Shown in pieces: positions 17,313-25,845 of a stretch of 57,328 nucleotides of DNA; positions within the stretch are counted from its first letter, which is position 1, and each line of letters starts with the position of its first letter. The position numbers were made by a program, and so were the translations under genes. Where the stretch lies: positions 1 to 57,328 of the forward strand of contig QOUO01000010.1 in NCBI GenBank assembly GCA_003862195.1. The letters run 5' to 3'. The notes beneath the pieces are model-generated. The model searched no databases and was not told the origin of the DNA. It saw only the letters and a program-made list of their open reading frames with translations. This DNA comes from Coriobacteriaceae bacterium (GTDB taxonomy: Bacteria > Actinomycetota > Coriobacteriia > Coriobacteriales > Atopobiaceae).

Positions 17313-19226
17313 ATGAGGATAGGCATCGCACAGATCGACACGCGCGCGGGCGACTTCGAGGCCACGGCGGGGAGGATGATCGGGCTCTCCGCGCGGGCGG
17401 CGCGAGAGGGGGCCGACCTTCTCGTCTTCCCGATGACGTCGCTCACGGGACCGACCCCCGTTCGCGAGAGCGAGGAGGACGACTTCCTGGTGGACGCCAT
17501 GGAGGCGCTGGTCAGGATGTCCGAGGAGGTCTCGTGTCCCTGCATCGTGCCCGTGGTTGGCTCGGTCGACGGTGAGCCGACGCCCGAGGCGGTGCTCATG
17601 GGCGAGGGCAAGCTCGTGCCGCTCAAGATGCGGGCGTACGCCGACTCCGTGTCGCGTGGCGTGACCGCCGACGAGGACGGACCGGCGCCCGACCTGCCGA
17701 CCGTGGAGATCGCAGGCATGAGGCTGGGCGTCGCCTTTACCTCCGACGACCTGGACGACTACGACGACTTCGACATTCCCGTGGATGCGGTGGCCTACAT
17801 CGCGGGCTACGGCTACGCCATGGACGACCCGGACTCGGCCCTGGGCGCGAACCTCGCGGAGGGACGCTATGTGTCTGACGCGCGCACGACGGGCGCCTGG
17901 ATCGTGGGCGTGGGTTCGCTCGGCGGCTACGGGACGTCCGTGCACACAGGGTCGAGCTTTGTGCTATCGCCCAAGGGCGACCTCATGTGCTCGCTTCCCT
18001 CCTTTGAGGAGGACCTGCAGGTGTGCGAGCTGGCGGATGACGATGACGCGGCGCCGCTCACGCCCGAGGTGTGGAACGGCCCGCTCTACACCTGGCAGGC
18101 CCTGGTGCTGGGGCTTGGCGACTACCTGCGCAAGCTCGACAAGCGGCAGGCGGTGCTCGCGCTTGACGGCAGCGTGGGCTCCATGGTGGTCGCGGCGCTC
18201 GCGACGGACGCGCTCGGCCCGACAAACGTGCACGCCATCGTGGACGTGCCGGGCGACGTGGCGCGCGAGGCGTGCTGCCAGCGCCTGGCCAGAAACCTCA
18301 GGATCGACGTGCGCGACGCACAGGACATGCGTGCGGCGCAGGTGGTGACCGACGCGCGCGACGCGACGCTGCGCCGGGGCATCGTGGGCGCCTACCTGGC
18401 CGCCTGGGCCGAGGAGCTGGACGCCCTGGTGCTTTCCGGCGCGGACAAGACGGCGCTCGCGCTGGGCGAGAGGCGCTTTGTCCCGGAGGCGGACGCCCTG
18501 AAGCCAGTGGGCGACGTCTACCGCTCCGACCTGCTGGAGCTCATGCGGATGAGGAACACCATGAGCCCGGTGTTCCCTGCGGTGCGGCTGTGGGAGCGCG
18601 AGGTCCCCATGGCGGGGGAGCGCGACGAGTCCGTTGCGGAGGAGTCCTGGTGCCAGCAGGTCGACCAGGTGCTGGCGGACCACATCGAGTACGGGCGCAG
18701 CGTGACGGAGGTCGCGGCAGCGGCGGGCGACGGCGACCTCGCGCAGCGCGTCCTGCGACGCCTGGACCAGAGCGAGCCGTGGCGCATCGGGCGTGGGCTC
18801 TACCTCATGGTCTCGAGCGTGACGCTCTTCGACGCGCGGAGGCCCCTCGGCATGGCGTGGGAGAACCGCGTCCGCACGGAGGCGGAGCTCGACCACAGCC
18901 GCGAGGTGGAGCGGCTGGCCTCGCGCATGGACAGGACGCTCGGCATGGCGGCGCTGCAGGCACGCGGCACGGGGGACGGCGACTCGTCCCTCTCGCCCGC
19001 GGAGCGCGCCGCATCCGCCGAAGGGGGCGAGAAGGGCGGCACGTCTCGGCAGGGTGACGACCGCAAGATGCGGGAGGCGTTGTCCTTCCTGCGGGACTTC
19101 TCGTACTTTGGCGGGTTCAAGCCCAAGGGCGACGGGACGTCCGGGAGCGAGGGGGCCGGAGGCGGCCAGGGAGGCTTCGAGGGCTCCGACGGTCGCAAGT
19201 GGCCGAGCCCGTTTTCCGAGAACTGA
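17313..19226 (+). CDS. NAD synthetase (NadE)-like protein with degenerate catalytic sites
   Basis: A protein of 637 residues with the layout of glutamine-dependent NAD synthetase: nitrilase-type amidase, then a PP-loop synthetase. Key residues differ. The amidase Glu is Met (FPM41), the Cys of the usual CED is Thr (FT143-S-D), and the PP-loop SGGxDS reads DGSVGS (285-290). The later LVLSGADKTALALGERRF and PVGDVYRSDLLELMRMRN are still clearly NadE-like. The C-terminal tail is Gly/Ser-rich and contains GEKGG. A true NadE is probably elsewhere in the genome. This is either a pseudoenzyme or an enzyme with another substrate. It stands between dfx and ruvC. Confidence 0.75.
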   Translation: MRIGIAQIDTRAGDFEATAGRMIGLSARAAREGADLLVFPMTSLTGPTPVRESEEDDFLVDAMEALVRMSEEVSCPCIVPVVGSVDGEPTPEAVLMGEGKLVPLKMRAYADSVSRGVTADEDGPAPDLPTVEIAGMRLGVAFTSDDLDDYDDFDIPVDAVAYIAGYGYAMDDPDSALGANLAEGRYVSDARTTGAWIVGVGSLGGYGTSVHTGSSFVLSPKGDLMCSLPSFEEDLQVCELADDDDAAPLTPEVWNGPLYTWQALVLGLGDYLRKLDKRQAVLALDGSVGSMVVAALATDALGPTNVHAIVDVPGDVAREACCQRLARNLRIDVRDAQDMRAAQVVTDARDATLRRGIVGAYLAAWAEELDALVLSGADKTALALGERRFVPEADALKPVGDVYRSDLLELMRMRNTMSPVFPAVRLWEREVPMAGERDESVAEESWCQQVDQVLADHIEYGRSVTEVAAAAGDGDLAQRVLRRLDQSEPWRIGRGLYLMVSSVTLFDARRPLGMAWENRVRTEAELDHSREVERLASRMDRTLGMAALQARGTGDGDSSLSPAERAASAEGGEKGGTSRQGDDRKMREALSFLRDFSYFGGFKPKGDGTSGSEGAGGGQGGFEGSDGRKWPSPFSEN

Positions 19227-19252
19227 CACACGGCCTGCGGGGCACTGTGATA

Positions 19253-19274
19253 CTATAGAACGAACGTTCTATAG
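19253..19274. promoter_or_regulatory. LexA-type SOS box over the ruvCAB promoter
   Basis: Perfect 9-bp arms CTATAGAAC and GTTCTATAG flank the spacer GAAC, giving GAAC-N4-GTTC at 19258-19269. The left arm overlaps an extended -10 (TGA-TACTAT, 19248-19256). A bound repressor would cover the -10 and start site. The ruvC GTG follows 24 bases later. This is the stronger of the two SOS boxes in the window. Confidence 0.75.
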
Positions 19275-19297
19275 TTCGACACTGCTTTGGGGACGAC

Positions 19298-19951
19298 GTG
19301 ATCATTCTTGGCATTGACCCGGGACTGGCGCACACCGGGTGGGGCATCGTGGAGACGCGCGGGCCGGTCTGCCGCGCCCGCGCCTACGGCTGCGTCACCA
19401 CGAAGGCGTCCGAGCCCATCGACCAGCGCCTGGGAAGGATCTTCGACGACCTGACGGAGGTCATCGCGCGCTACCAGCCCTCCCAGCTCTCGATCGAGAA
19501 GATCTTCTTTGGCGAGAACACGCGCTCGGCCATTGCGACGGCGCACGCGCGCGGGGCCGCCATCGTGGCATGCTCCAACGCGGGCCTCGCGGTGGGCGAG
19601 TTCACGCCCATGCAGATAAAGCAGGCCGTCGTGGGCACGGGGTCGGCGGACAAGCGCCAGGTGATCTACATGGTGCGCAACATACTGGACCTCGACCACG
19701 ACCCAAAGCCCGACCACGCGGCGGACGCCCTTGCGGCGGCCGTGTGCTACGCGAACCTCAACAGGACCAAGAGCATCACGCGCAGGGTCGCGGCCGAGCA
19801 GGTGCGCGAGCAGGAGGCCGCCCAGCGCGTGGCCGACGCCGCCGCGGCGAGGCAGGTTACCGCCGCCGCGACCGCCGCGAACGTGGCGCGCGCCCACGGC
19901 AGGCAGGACCAGCTCTTCTCGACACGGACGAGCAGAAGGAGCAGCAAATGA
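19298..19951 (+). CDS. ruvC: Holliday junction endonuclease RuvC
   Basis: A 217-residue protein, GTG start at 19298 behind GGGGACG. The acidic catalytic residues are present: D7 (GIDPGLAHTGWG), E67 (LSIEKIFFG), and H140/D143 in DHAADALA. RuvC cuts Holliday junctions delivered by RuvAB. The C-terminus runs about 50 residues beyond the core as an Ala/Arg/Gln-rich, probably helical tail. Its stop overlaps the ruvA ATG (ATGA). Confidence 0.97.
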   Translation: MIILGIDPGLAHTGWGIVETRGPVCRARAYGCVTTKASEPIDQRLGRIFDDLTEVIARYQPSQLSIEKIFFGENTRSAIATAHARGAAIVACSNAGLAVGEFTPMQIKQAVVGTGSADKRQVIYMVRNILDLDHDPKPDHAADALAAAVCYANLNRTKSITRRVAAEQVREQEAAQRVADAAAARQVTAAATAANVARAHGRQDQLFSTRTSRRSSK

Positions 19952-20592
19952 TCGTACGGCTTACGGGAACGCTGGTGGAGGCGCTGCCCACGCGTGTCGT
20001 GCTCGACGTCGGCGGCGTGGGCTACGAGCTCGGCGTGTCCGCCAACACCGCCGCGGCGCTGCCTGCCGTGGGCGAGGCGGGCGTCACCCTGCTCACGAGG
20101 CTCATCGTGCGCGAGGACGCCATGGAGCTGTACGGCTTCAGCAGTCGTGAGGAGCGCGCACTGTTCGACAGGCTCGTCGCGATATCGGGCGTGGGTCCCA
20201 AGCTCGCGCTCTCCGTGCTGTCGACGTTCACGCCGCAGGCGCTCGCCACCGTCGTGGCGACGCAGGACGTGAGTCGCATGAGCCAGGTGCCGGGTGTGGG
20301 CAAGAAGAAGGCGCAGCGGCTGCTCGTGGACTTGGAGGGCGTCTTCCAGAAGGACGCGGAGCTCAGGAGCCTCGTGGGACTGACCGGCCCCACGGACGGG
20401 ACCGTGTCCGTAAAGGCTGCCGGCGTCGCCCCCGCAGTTTCGGTCGAGGCCGAGGCGACGGATGCGCTCCTCTCCATGGGATTCACGTCGCAGGAGGTGG
20501 AGCTCGCGCTCGATGGCTTCGAGGAGGCGGGCGCCAACACGATCCAGAAGGTGCTGTCGTACGCGCTCAAGCGTCTGGGAAGCGGGGCCTAG
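19948..20592 (+). CDS. ruvA: Holliday junction branch-migration protein RuvA
   Basis: A 214-residue protein. ATG 19948 overlaps the ruvC stop. Domain I is an OB-fold (MIVRLTGTLVEALPTRVVLD). Domain II has two helix-hairpin-helix motifs (ISGVGPKLALSVLS and VPGVGKKKAQRLL). Domain III is a UBA-like end (LLSMGFTSQEVELALDG). RuvA tetramers hold the junction and dock RuvB. Confidence 0.97.
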   Translation: MIVRLTGTLVEALPTRVVLDVGGVGYELGVSANTAAALPAVGEAGVTLLTRLIVREDAMELYGFSSREERALFDRLVAISGVGPKLALSVLSTFTPQALATVVATQDVSRMSQVPGVGKKKAQRLLVDLEGVFQKDAELRSLVGLTGPTDGTVSVKAAGVAPAVSVEAEATDALLSMGFTSQEVELALDGFEEAGANTIQKVLSYALKRLGSGA

Positions 20593-20595
20593 CCT

Positions 20596-21663
20596 ATGTG
20601 GGAAGCTGACAAGGACGACCTCTTTGGGGATGCGGCGGAAGGCCGAGCGGCTCACACCGCGGGGCCTCGCTCGGTGACGGGCGAGCTCACGGCCGACGAC
20701 CTCGAGGTCGACCGCACGCTCCGCCCCAAGACTCTGGACGACTACTGCGGCCAGGAGCGCGTGCGCGAGAACCTGCGCGTGCTCATCCAGGCTGCGAAGG
20801 AGAGGAACGAGCCCCTCGACCACGTGATCTTCTCGGGTCCCCCGGGCCTGGGCAAGACGACGCTCGCGGGCATCGTCGCGAACGAGATGGGGGCGAAGCT
20901 CCACACCACGTCCGGCCCTGCCATCGAGCGTACGGGTGACCTCGCGGCCATCCTCACGAACCTCGAGGAGGGCGACGTCCTCTTTGTGGACGAGATCCAC
21001 CGCCTGAACCACCAGGTGGAGGAGGTGCTCTATCCGGCGATGGAGGACTTCTTCCTCGACATCGTCATCGGCAAGGGACCCGCCGCCAGGTCGATCAGGC
21101 TCGACGTGCCGAGGTTCACGCTCATCGGCGCGACCACGAGGACGGGACTCCTCACGGGGCCGCTGCGCGACCGCTTTGGCATCAGCTACCGACTCGACTA
21201 CTACTCGGTCGAGGAGCTCGCGCGCATCGTGACACGCTCGGCGGGCATCCTGGGCGTCGACATCGACGAGCAGGGCGCCCTCGAGATCGCGTCGCGGTCG
21301 AGGGGCACGCCGCGCCTCGCGAACCGCCTGCTCAAACGCGTGCGCGACTATGCCCAGGTCAAAGCCGAGGGAAGCATCACCTGGGACGTCGCGGCCGAGG
21401 CGCTGGGGTTCTTCGAGATTGACGAGATGGGTCTCGACTGGATGGACGTCAAGATCCTGACGGCGCTTGCGAAGACGTTCCGCGGGCGCCCGGTTGGCCT
21501 TACCACGATTGCGAGCGCCGTGGGCGAGGACCCCTCGACCCTCGAGGACGTGTACGAGCCCTACCTGCTGCAGAAGGGCCTCATCATCAGGACGCCCCAG
21601 GGCAGGCAGGCGACGCCGCTTGCCTTCGAGCACCTTGGCATCGTCCCGCCGCCTACGAAGTGA
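20596..21663 (+). CDS. ruvB: Holliday junction helicase RuvB
   Basis: A 355-residue AAA+ ATPase. It shows [18 protein letters not shown], Walker [14 protein letters not shown], Walker [12 protein letters not shown], sensor [17 protein letters not shown] and the winged-helix part ending [13 protein letters not shown]. It begins three bases after ruvA, third gene of the SOS-box operon, and drives branch migration with RuvA. Confidence 0.98.
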   Translation: MWEADKDDLFGDAAEGRAAHTAGPRSVTGELTADDLEVDRTLRPKTLDDYCGQERVRENLRVLIQAAKERNEPLDHVIFSGPPGLGKTTLAGIVANEMGAKLHTTSGPAIERTGDLAAILTNLEEGDVLFVDEIHRLNHQVEEVLYPAMEDFFLDIVIGKGPAARSIRLDVPRFTLIGATTRTGLLTGPLRDRFGISYRLDYYSVEELARIVTRSAGILGVDIDEQGALEIASRSRGTPRLANRLLKRVRDYAQVKAEGSITWDVAAEALGFFEIDEMGLDWMDVKILTALAKTFRGRPVGLTTIASAVGEDPSTLEDVYEPYLLQKGLIIRTPQGRQATPLAFEHLGIVPPPTK

Positions 21664-21768
21664 CGGGGGCCAAGGCCGCCGTACTTCTCCCCTGGGGAGT
21701 ATGCTTCTATCGTTTGACGGACACGCGGCAGGCGTGCCCAGAGTGATGCCCTTGGGCGGGAGGTTCTG

Positions 21769-22158
21769 ATGCTTCAGCATGACTATCTGCTAGAGATCAT
21801 CGGCAGGTTCGTGGAGTCCGTGAGCGACGCGCTCACGTGCATGCTCCGGGACGGCGACATGAGCCGCGCGGGCGAGGTCGAGGACGCCATCGGCGAGCTG
21901 CTCGACCTGGACGCGCACACGGCGATGGCGCTGTCGCCGCAGTCGCTCGTGACGATGATGACGTTGAGCGGCGTGGGGGAGTCCGTCGCGGGGTACGTGT
22001 CCTACGCGCTCGACAAGCTAGCGAGGGCGTACGAGAAGGACGGGGACGAGCGGGTCGCAGCCGTTAGGAAGGCCCAGGCCCAGGCGATAGCCCAGGCGTT
22101 CCATTCTGGCGGAGAGGTGCCTCCGGAGTTCGAGACCCTCGAGGAGACGCTCTCCTAG
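21769..22158 (+). CDS. Small helical protein of unknown function
   Basis: A 129-residue acidic protein, predicted all-helical (DYLLEIIGRFVESVSDALT at the start; AYEKDGDERVAAVRKAQAQ later). It resembles small helical domains of unknown function in anaerobic Gram-positives, but I cannot name the family with confidence. GGGAGG precedes ATG 21769. It is 105 bases after ruvB. A short inverted repeat (around 21684-21703) and a TATGCT lie in the gap, so it may have its own promoter. No signal peptide, membrane segment or catalytic motif is seen. Confidence 0.7.
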   Translation: MLQHDYLLEIIGRFVESVSDALTCMLRDGDMSRAGEVEDAIGELLDLDAHTAMALSPQSLVTMMTLSGVGESVAGYVSYALDKLARAYEKDGDERVAAVRKAQAQAIAQAFHSGGEVPPEFETLEETLS

Positions 22159-22350
22159 CCGACTTTGGGGGAGCCTCCCATCGGAATCGGCTCGGGGACT
22201 AATTTTGTCCGCAAGCGGTTTGTTGGACAGACGCGTTCCCCAATGGGGTAACATATCCCTCGTGACGCGCCCGAGGGCAACTCACGACTTGTATCGCGCG
22301 AAAGCGCAGCGTTTATGTCCCCAACCGGGGGCAAGAAAGAAAGGCACGAC

Positions 22351-22554
22351 ATGGCTCAGGGTACTGTGAAGTGGTTCAACGCCGACAAGGGCTACGGCTT
22401 CATCTCTCGCGAGGATGGCGACGACCTGTTCGTCCACTACTCCGAGATTCAGATGGACGGCTACAAGACTCTTGACGAGGGTCAGGCTGTCGAGTTCGAC
22501 ATCACCACTGGCCAGAACGGCAAGCTCCAGGCTTCCAACGTCCGCAAGCTCTAG
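22351..22554 (+). CDS. cspA: Cold-shock protein (CspA family)
   Basis: A 67-residue single CSD protein with both RNA-binding motifs (KGYGFI and DLFVHY). Start is ATG 22351 with GAAAGG upstream; an earlier in-frame ATG at 22315 would add 12 non-conserved residues. It acts as an RNA chaperone. Codons are unlike its neighbours, using GCT, GGT and ACT where nearby genes use C- or G-ending ones, as expected for a very highly expressed gene. About 190 bases upstream are non-coding and probably include a long leader. Confidence 0.96.
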   Translation: MAQGTVKWFNADKGYGFISREDGDDLFVHYSEIQMDGYKTLDEGQAVEFDITTGQNGKLQASNVRKL

Positions 22555-22596
22555 TTCTAGAATCGCTCAGGCGCAGGCTTCTGCCTGCAGGTGATT

Positions 22597-22636
22597 CCGC
22601 GGCCCGTCGTGCAGTGCACGGTGGGCCGCGGTTTTG
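22597..22636 (+). terminator. Terminator of the cold-shock gene
   Basis: CCGCGGCCC (22597-22605) pairs with GGGCCGCGG (22623-22631), followed directly by TTTTG. A strong Rho-independent terminator. Confidence 0.88.
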
Positions 22637-22737
22637 TATGTCCGAGGGCCGTGGCTGGCCCAGGCGCGCCCGTGCGCCACGGGCGGCGCTACGTGTACCA
22701 TGGGATGCGATACCGAACTCAGACGATTGGGGGACCC

Positions 22738-24165
22738 GTGTCAGACGAGGAACTGAAGCGCGAGGCGGACGCGTACGTGGACGAGGTGTGGGAGGACGTC
22801 GTGGCGGACATCCGCACCCTGGTGAGGATTCCGTCCGTGAGGGACCGCGAGGGCGCCAAGCCGGGCATGCCCTGGGGCAAGGCGAGCCACGACGCGCTGG
22901 TGGCGGCGCTCGGCATCGCGTCGCGCCTGGGGCTCGACGCGCACGAGTGCGAGGGCTACATCGGCTACGCGGACCTCAAGGGCGCGTCGGACACCCAGAT
23001 CGCGACCATCGCGCACACGGACGTGGTGCCCGAGGGCCTGGGCTGGACCGTCGACCCCTTTGACGTGACGCGTCGCGAGGGCTACCTCCTCGGCCGCGGC
23101 GTGCTGGACGACAAGGGCCCGCTCGTGCTGTCGCTCTACGCGGCCAACTTCTTCAGGCGCAAGGTCGAGGCGACGGGCAAGCCCCTGCCGTACACGCTGC
23201 GCTGCCTCGTGGGCAACGAGGAGGAGTGCGAGATGGGCGACCTCAAGTGGTACCTCAAGCACTATCCCGAGCCTGCCTTCTGCTTCACGCCCGACGCCGA
23301 CTTCCCGCTCATCTGCGGCGAGAAGGGCGTCTTCCACGGCCACTTCACGACCGGCAGGCTCGCGGACGAGCCGGGCGCCAGGATCGTGAGCCTGGATGCG
23401 GGCACCGTCGCCAACGCGATCCCCGGCCAGGCGGAGGCCGTCGTGCGCTCGGGCGCCGGCGAGCTCAAACCGCGCGAGGGCGTCGAGGTGGAGGAGAAGG
23501 GCGACGGCACGTTCCTGGTGCGTGCCCACGGCATCGGCGGCCACGCGTCGCTTCCCGCGGGGACGCGCAACGCCATCGGCATGCTGGCCGACTACCTGCT
23601 CGACAACGGCGTCTGCAACGAGCCCGAGCGCTCGTTCCTCTCGCTCGAGCATCTGCTCTGCGCTGCGTCGACGGACGGCTCGAGCCTGGGCATCGCATCC
23701 GCGGACGAGAAGTTCGGCCCCCTCACGTGCATCGGCGGCACGGTGCGCACCGTGGATGGCGGCTTTGTGCAGACGATGGACGCCCGCTATCCCACGTCCA
23801 TCACGGACGGGCAGATCGAGGAGGTGCTCTCCAGACTCGCGGCCGAGCACGGCTGCGCGTTCGACGTGGACGGCGTGAAGGTGCCGTTCTACATCGACCC
23901 GTCCTCCGCGCCCATCAAGATGCTGCTCGACACGTACGCCGAGTACTCCGGCCAGCCCGCCGAGGCCCAGGTCATCGGCGGCGGCACGTACGCGCGCAAC
24001 TTCACGTGCGCCTGCGCGTTTGGCGCGAACGACCCCACGGCCAAGCTGCCCAGCTGGGTCGGCCCCGAGCACGGCCCCGACGAGGGCATTGCGGAGGACA
24101 CGCTCAAGCAGGCGCTCAGGATCTACATCGTGTCCATTGCGAGGCTCATGCGCCTCAAGTTCTAA
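22738..24165 (+). CDS. M20 family dipeptidase (PepV-like), copy 1
   Basis: A 475-residue zinc peptidase. GTG 22738 (then SDEELK) is favoured by GGGGGA just upstream and by the aligned start of the paralogue at 26697 (TDEELK). Metal and catalytic signatures are IAHTDVVPEG, GRGVLDDKGPL, GNEEECEMGDLKWYL and a late PEHGPDEG. The lid region (CFTPDADFPLICGEKGVFHG) is typical of PepV/Sapep-type dipeptidases. Cytoplasmic hydrolysis of dipeptides is expected. The GEKG here belongs to a conserved family segment, so this copy of the dispersed word could be coincidental. Confidence 0.9.
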   Translation: MSDEELKREADAYVDEVWEDVVADIRTLVRIPSVRDREGAKPGMPWGKASHDALVAALGIASRLGLDAHECEGYIGYADLKGASDTQIATIAHTDVVPEGLGWTVDPFDVTRREGYLLGRGVLDDKGPLVLSLYAANFFRRKVEATGKPLPYTLRCLVGNEEECEMGDLKWYLKHYPEPAFCFTPDADFPLICGEKGVFHGHFTTGRLADEPGARIVSLDAGTVANAIPGQAEAVVRSGAGELKPREGVEVEEKGDGTFLVRAHGIGGHASLPAGTRNAIGMLADYLLDNGVCNEPERSFLSLEHLLCAASTDGSSLGIASADEKFGPLTCIGGTVRTVDGGFVQTMDARYPTSITDGQIEEVLSRLAAEHGCAFDVDGVKVPFYIDPSSAPIKMLLDTYAEYSGQPAEAQVIGGGTYARNFTCACAFGANDPTAKLPSWVGPEHGPDEGIAEDTLKQALRIYIVSIARLMRLKF

Positions 24166-24216
24166 TCGCGGGAGGGGCCCGGGCGGCCGCGCCAGCGTTG
24201 CCGGCCGTCAGCAGCC

Positions 24217-24236
24217 CCGCCTGTCACGACAGGCGG
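24217..24236. terminator. Hairpin between the convergent peptidase and HAD genes
   Basis: CCGCCTGT and ACAGGCGG form a perfect 8-bp stem with a CACG loop, overlapping the stop of the minus-strand HAD gene. It could terminate transcription from either side; there is no T-run. Confidence 0.4.
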
Positions 24237-24925
24237 ATGTCCCGCCAGTCCCACAGGAGGAGGTCCGCCGCGGCGCGGACCTCCTTCACGTCCTGTGTGG
24301 GATCGTTCGACACGACGCCGCAGGTCAGCATGCCCGCACCGGACGCGCTGCGGATGCCGGCCACCAGGTCCTCGAACACGATGCACTCCCGCGGCGCCAC
24401 GCCCACCCTGCGCGCCGCCTCGAGGTAGATGTCCGGCTTGGTCTTGGGCACGGGCACGTCCTTCCCGTGCACGCGCACGTCAAACAGGCTGTCCATGTCG
24501 ATCCCGCGCATGGAGTTCAGCACGTCGGGGTCGTTCGTGGTCGCGAGCGCGATGCGCACGCCGCGATCGCGCAGCGCCTGGACGTACTCGCGCACGCCGG
24601 GAAGCAGCCTCGCCTCGTCGCGGTACAGCGCGCGGCCCATGGCGTTCCACTCGTCGCAGATCTCCTGCACGCTGTCGTGCAGGCCAAAGCGCTCGATCGT
24701 GTAGCGCGCTCCCGCCTCGAACCCCAGGGTCGACATCTTGCGCGCGTAGTCCTCGGGCACGGCGTGGCCGCGCGAGCCCAAAAAGGCCTCGTCTACGCGC
24801 TGCCAAAGGCTCGCCGTGTCGGATATGGTGCCGTCGAAGTCGAATATCGCGGCCTTGAAGCGCGGCGGCCACAGCTCCGCGGGCGCCTCGTGTTCCGGAA
24901 CGTACCCTGCCGTGCCCTGCACCAT
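24224..24925 (-). CDS. HAD-family hydrolase (beta-phosphoglucomutase-like subgroup)
   Basis: A 233-residue protein. HAD motif I is FDFDGT (D29, D31) after an N-terminal extension of about 24 residues, followed by a helical cap. Motif II is ALATTNDPD, and motifs III/IV lie around KTKPDIYLEAAR and CIVFEDLVAGIRSA. This order is typical of phosphatases and phosphomutases acting on small phosphorylated metabolites; the substrate is not evident. ATG 24925 has GGGAGG upstream. It is divergent from the transporter gene at 25074, so the gap between them carries both promoters. Confidence 0.88.
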   Translation of the reverse strand: MVQGTAGYVPEHEAPAELWPPRFKAAIFDFDGTISDTASLWQRVDEAFLGSRGHAVPEDYARKMSTLGFEAGARYTIERFGLHDSVQEICDEWNAMGRALYRDEARLLPGVREYVQALRDRGVRIALATTNDPDVLNSMRGIDMDSLFDVRVHGKDVPVPKTKPDIYLEAARRVGVAPRECIVFEDLVAGIRSASGAGMLTCGVVSNDPTQDVKEVRAAADLLLWDWRDIRLS

Positions 24926-25015
24926 ATCCCTCCCGACGTCATGGGTCCCCGCGCGGGCGCGCGGGCGGCCGTCGATATGCTAGTCTAACCAACGCGCGGC
25001 GCACAGGGCGCCGGC

Positions 25016-25065
25016 CGAGCAGTTCGGGTCCTAAATCCTGCTCGTAAAACCTAAAACCAAGGGAG
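25016..25065 (+). promoter_or_regulatory. Candidate preQ1-I riboswitch ahead of the VUT transporter
   Basis: CGAGCAG (25016-25022) and CTGCTCG (25038-25044) form a 7-bp stem around the 15-base loop TTCGGGTCCTAAATC. An A-rich tail (TAAAACCTAAAACC, 25045-25058) leads directly into the Shine-Dalgarno AGGGAG. GGG in the loop can pair with CCT in the tail, giving the H-type pseudoknot of preQ1-I aptamers, and the UUC at the loop start is also as expected. The next gene is a queuosine-precursor transporter type, the classical target. The loop is three bases longer than in the Bacillus example. Control of translation initiation is inferred. Confidence 0.6.
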
Positions 25066-25073
25066 AAGAACAC

Positions 25074-25844
25074 ATGCTCAAGAAGACGCTCGAGGACTAC
25101 CGGCTGCTCTTGCGAAGCGTGCCCAGCACCAACGTCGCGCTGTTCACGCTCAGCGTCGTCCTCATGAACCTGCTCGCCAACAAGGAGCTCGTATCGCTCC
25201 CGTACCTCGCACTCGACTGCGGCATCACGCTGAGCTGGGTGTCGTTCCTGTGCATGGACATGATCACCAAGCGCTTTGGCGCGCGCGCCTCGATCATGGT
25301 ATCGGTCTTCGCGCTCGTCACCAACCTCGCCGTGGCCGTCCTCCTCTGGCTCGTGAGCCTCGCGCCCGGCCACTGGGGTGCCTACTACACCTCGGGCCTC
25401 TCGGCCGTGGACCAGGGCCTCAACGCCACCATCGCGGGCAGCTGGTTCGTGGTGTTTGGCAGCTCGGTGTCCATGCTCTTCTCGTCCGCCACAAACTCCC
25501 TGCTCAACCAGTTCATCGGCCGCAGGCTCGCCAGCAACGAGGGCTTTGGCTCCTTTGCCAAGCGCGTGTACGCGTCCACGCTCGTGGGGCAGCTGGTCGA
25601 CAACCTCACGTTCGCCATCATCGTGAGCCACACGTTCTTTGGCTGGACGTGGGCGCAGGTCGTCAGCTGCTCCATCACGGGCGCCCTGGTCGAGCTCCTG
25701 TGCGAGGTCGTGCTGAGCCCCGTGGGCTACCGCGCGGTCCGCGCGTGGGAGCGCGACGGCGTGGGTGCCGCCTGGCTCGCCGCGCACCCCACGGAGGGCG
25801 ACGGCGCCCAGTCCAGGTCCGCCTCGACGGTGGGGGAGGCCTAG
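25074..25844 (+). CDS. VUT family transporter (probable queuosine precursor, YhhQ-like)
   Basis: A 256-residue membrane protein with about six hydrophobic helices. Family segments are LMNLLANKELVSLP near the start, DMITKRFGARAS, ATNSLLNQFIGRR and TFAIIVSHTFFGWTWAQV. VUT proteins import preQ0/preQ1 or queuine. The preQ1-like aptamer in its leader supports that substrate. The C-terminal 35 residues are polar and variable. The stop is one base before the SDR start codon. Confidence 0.85.
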   Translation: MLKKTLEDYRLLLRSVPSTNVALFTLSVVLMNLLANKELVSLPYLALDCGITLSWVSFLCMDMITKRFGARASIMVSVFALVTNLAVAVLLWLVSLAPGHWGAYYTSGLSAVDQGLNATIAGSWFVVFGSSVSMLFSSATNSLLNQFIGRRLASNEGFGSFAKRVYASTLVGQLVDNLTFAIIVSHTFFGWTWAQVVSCSITGALVELLCEVVLSPVGYRAVRAWERDGVGAAWLAAHPTEGDGAQSRSASTVGEA

Positions 25845-25845
25845 C

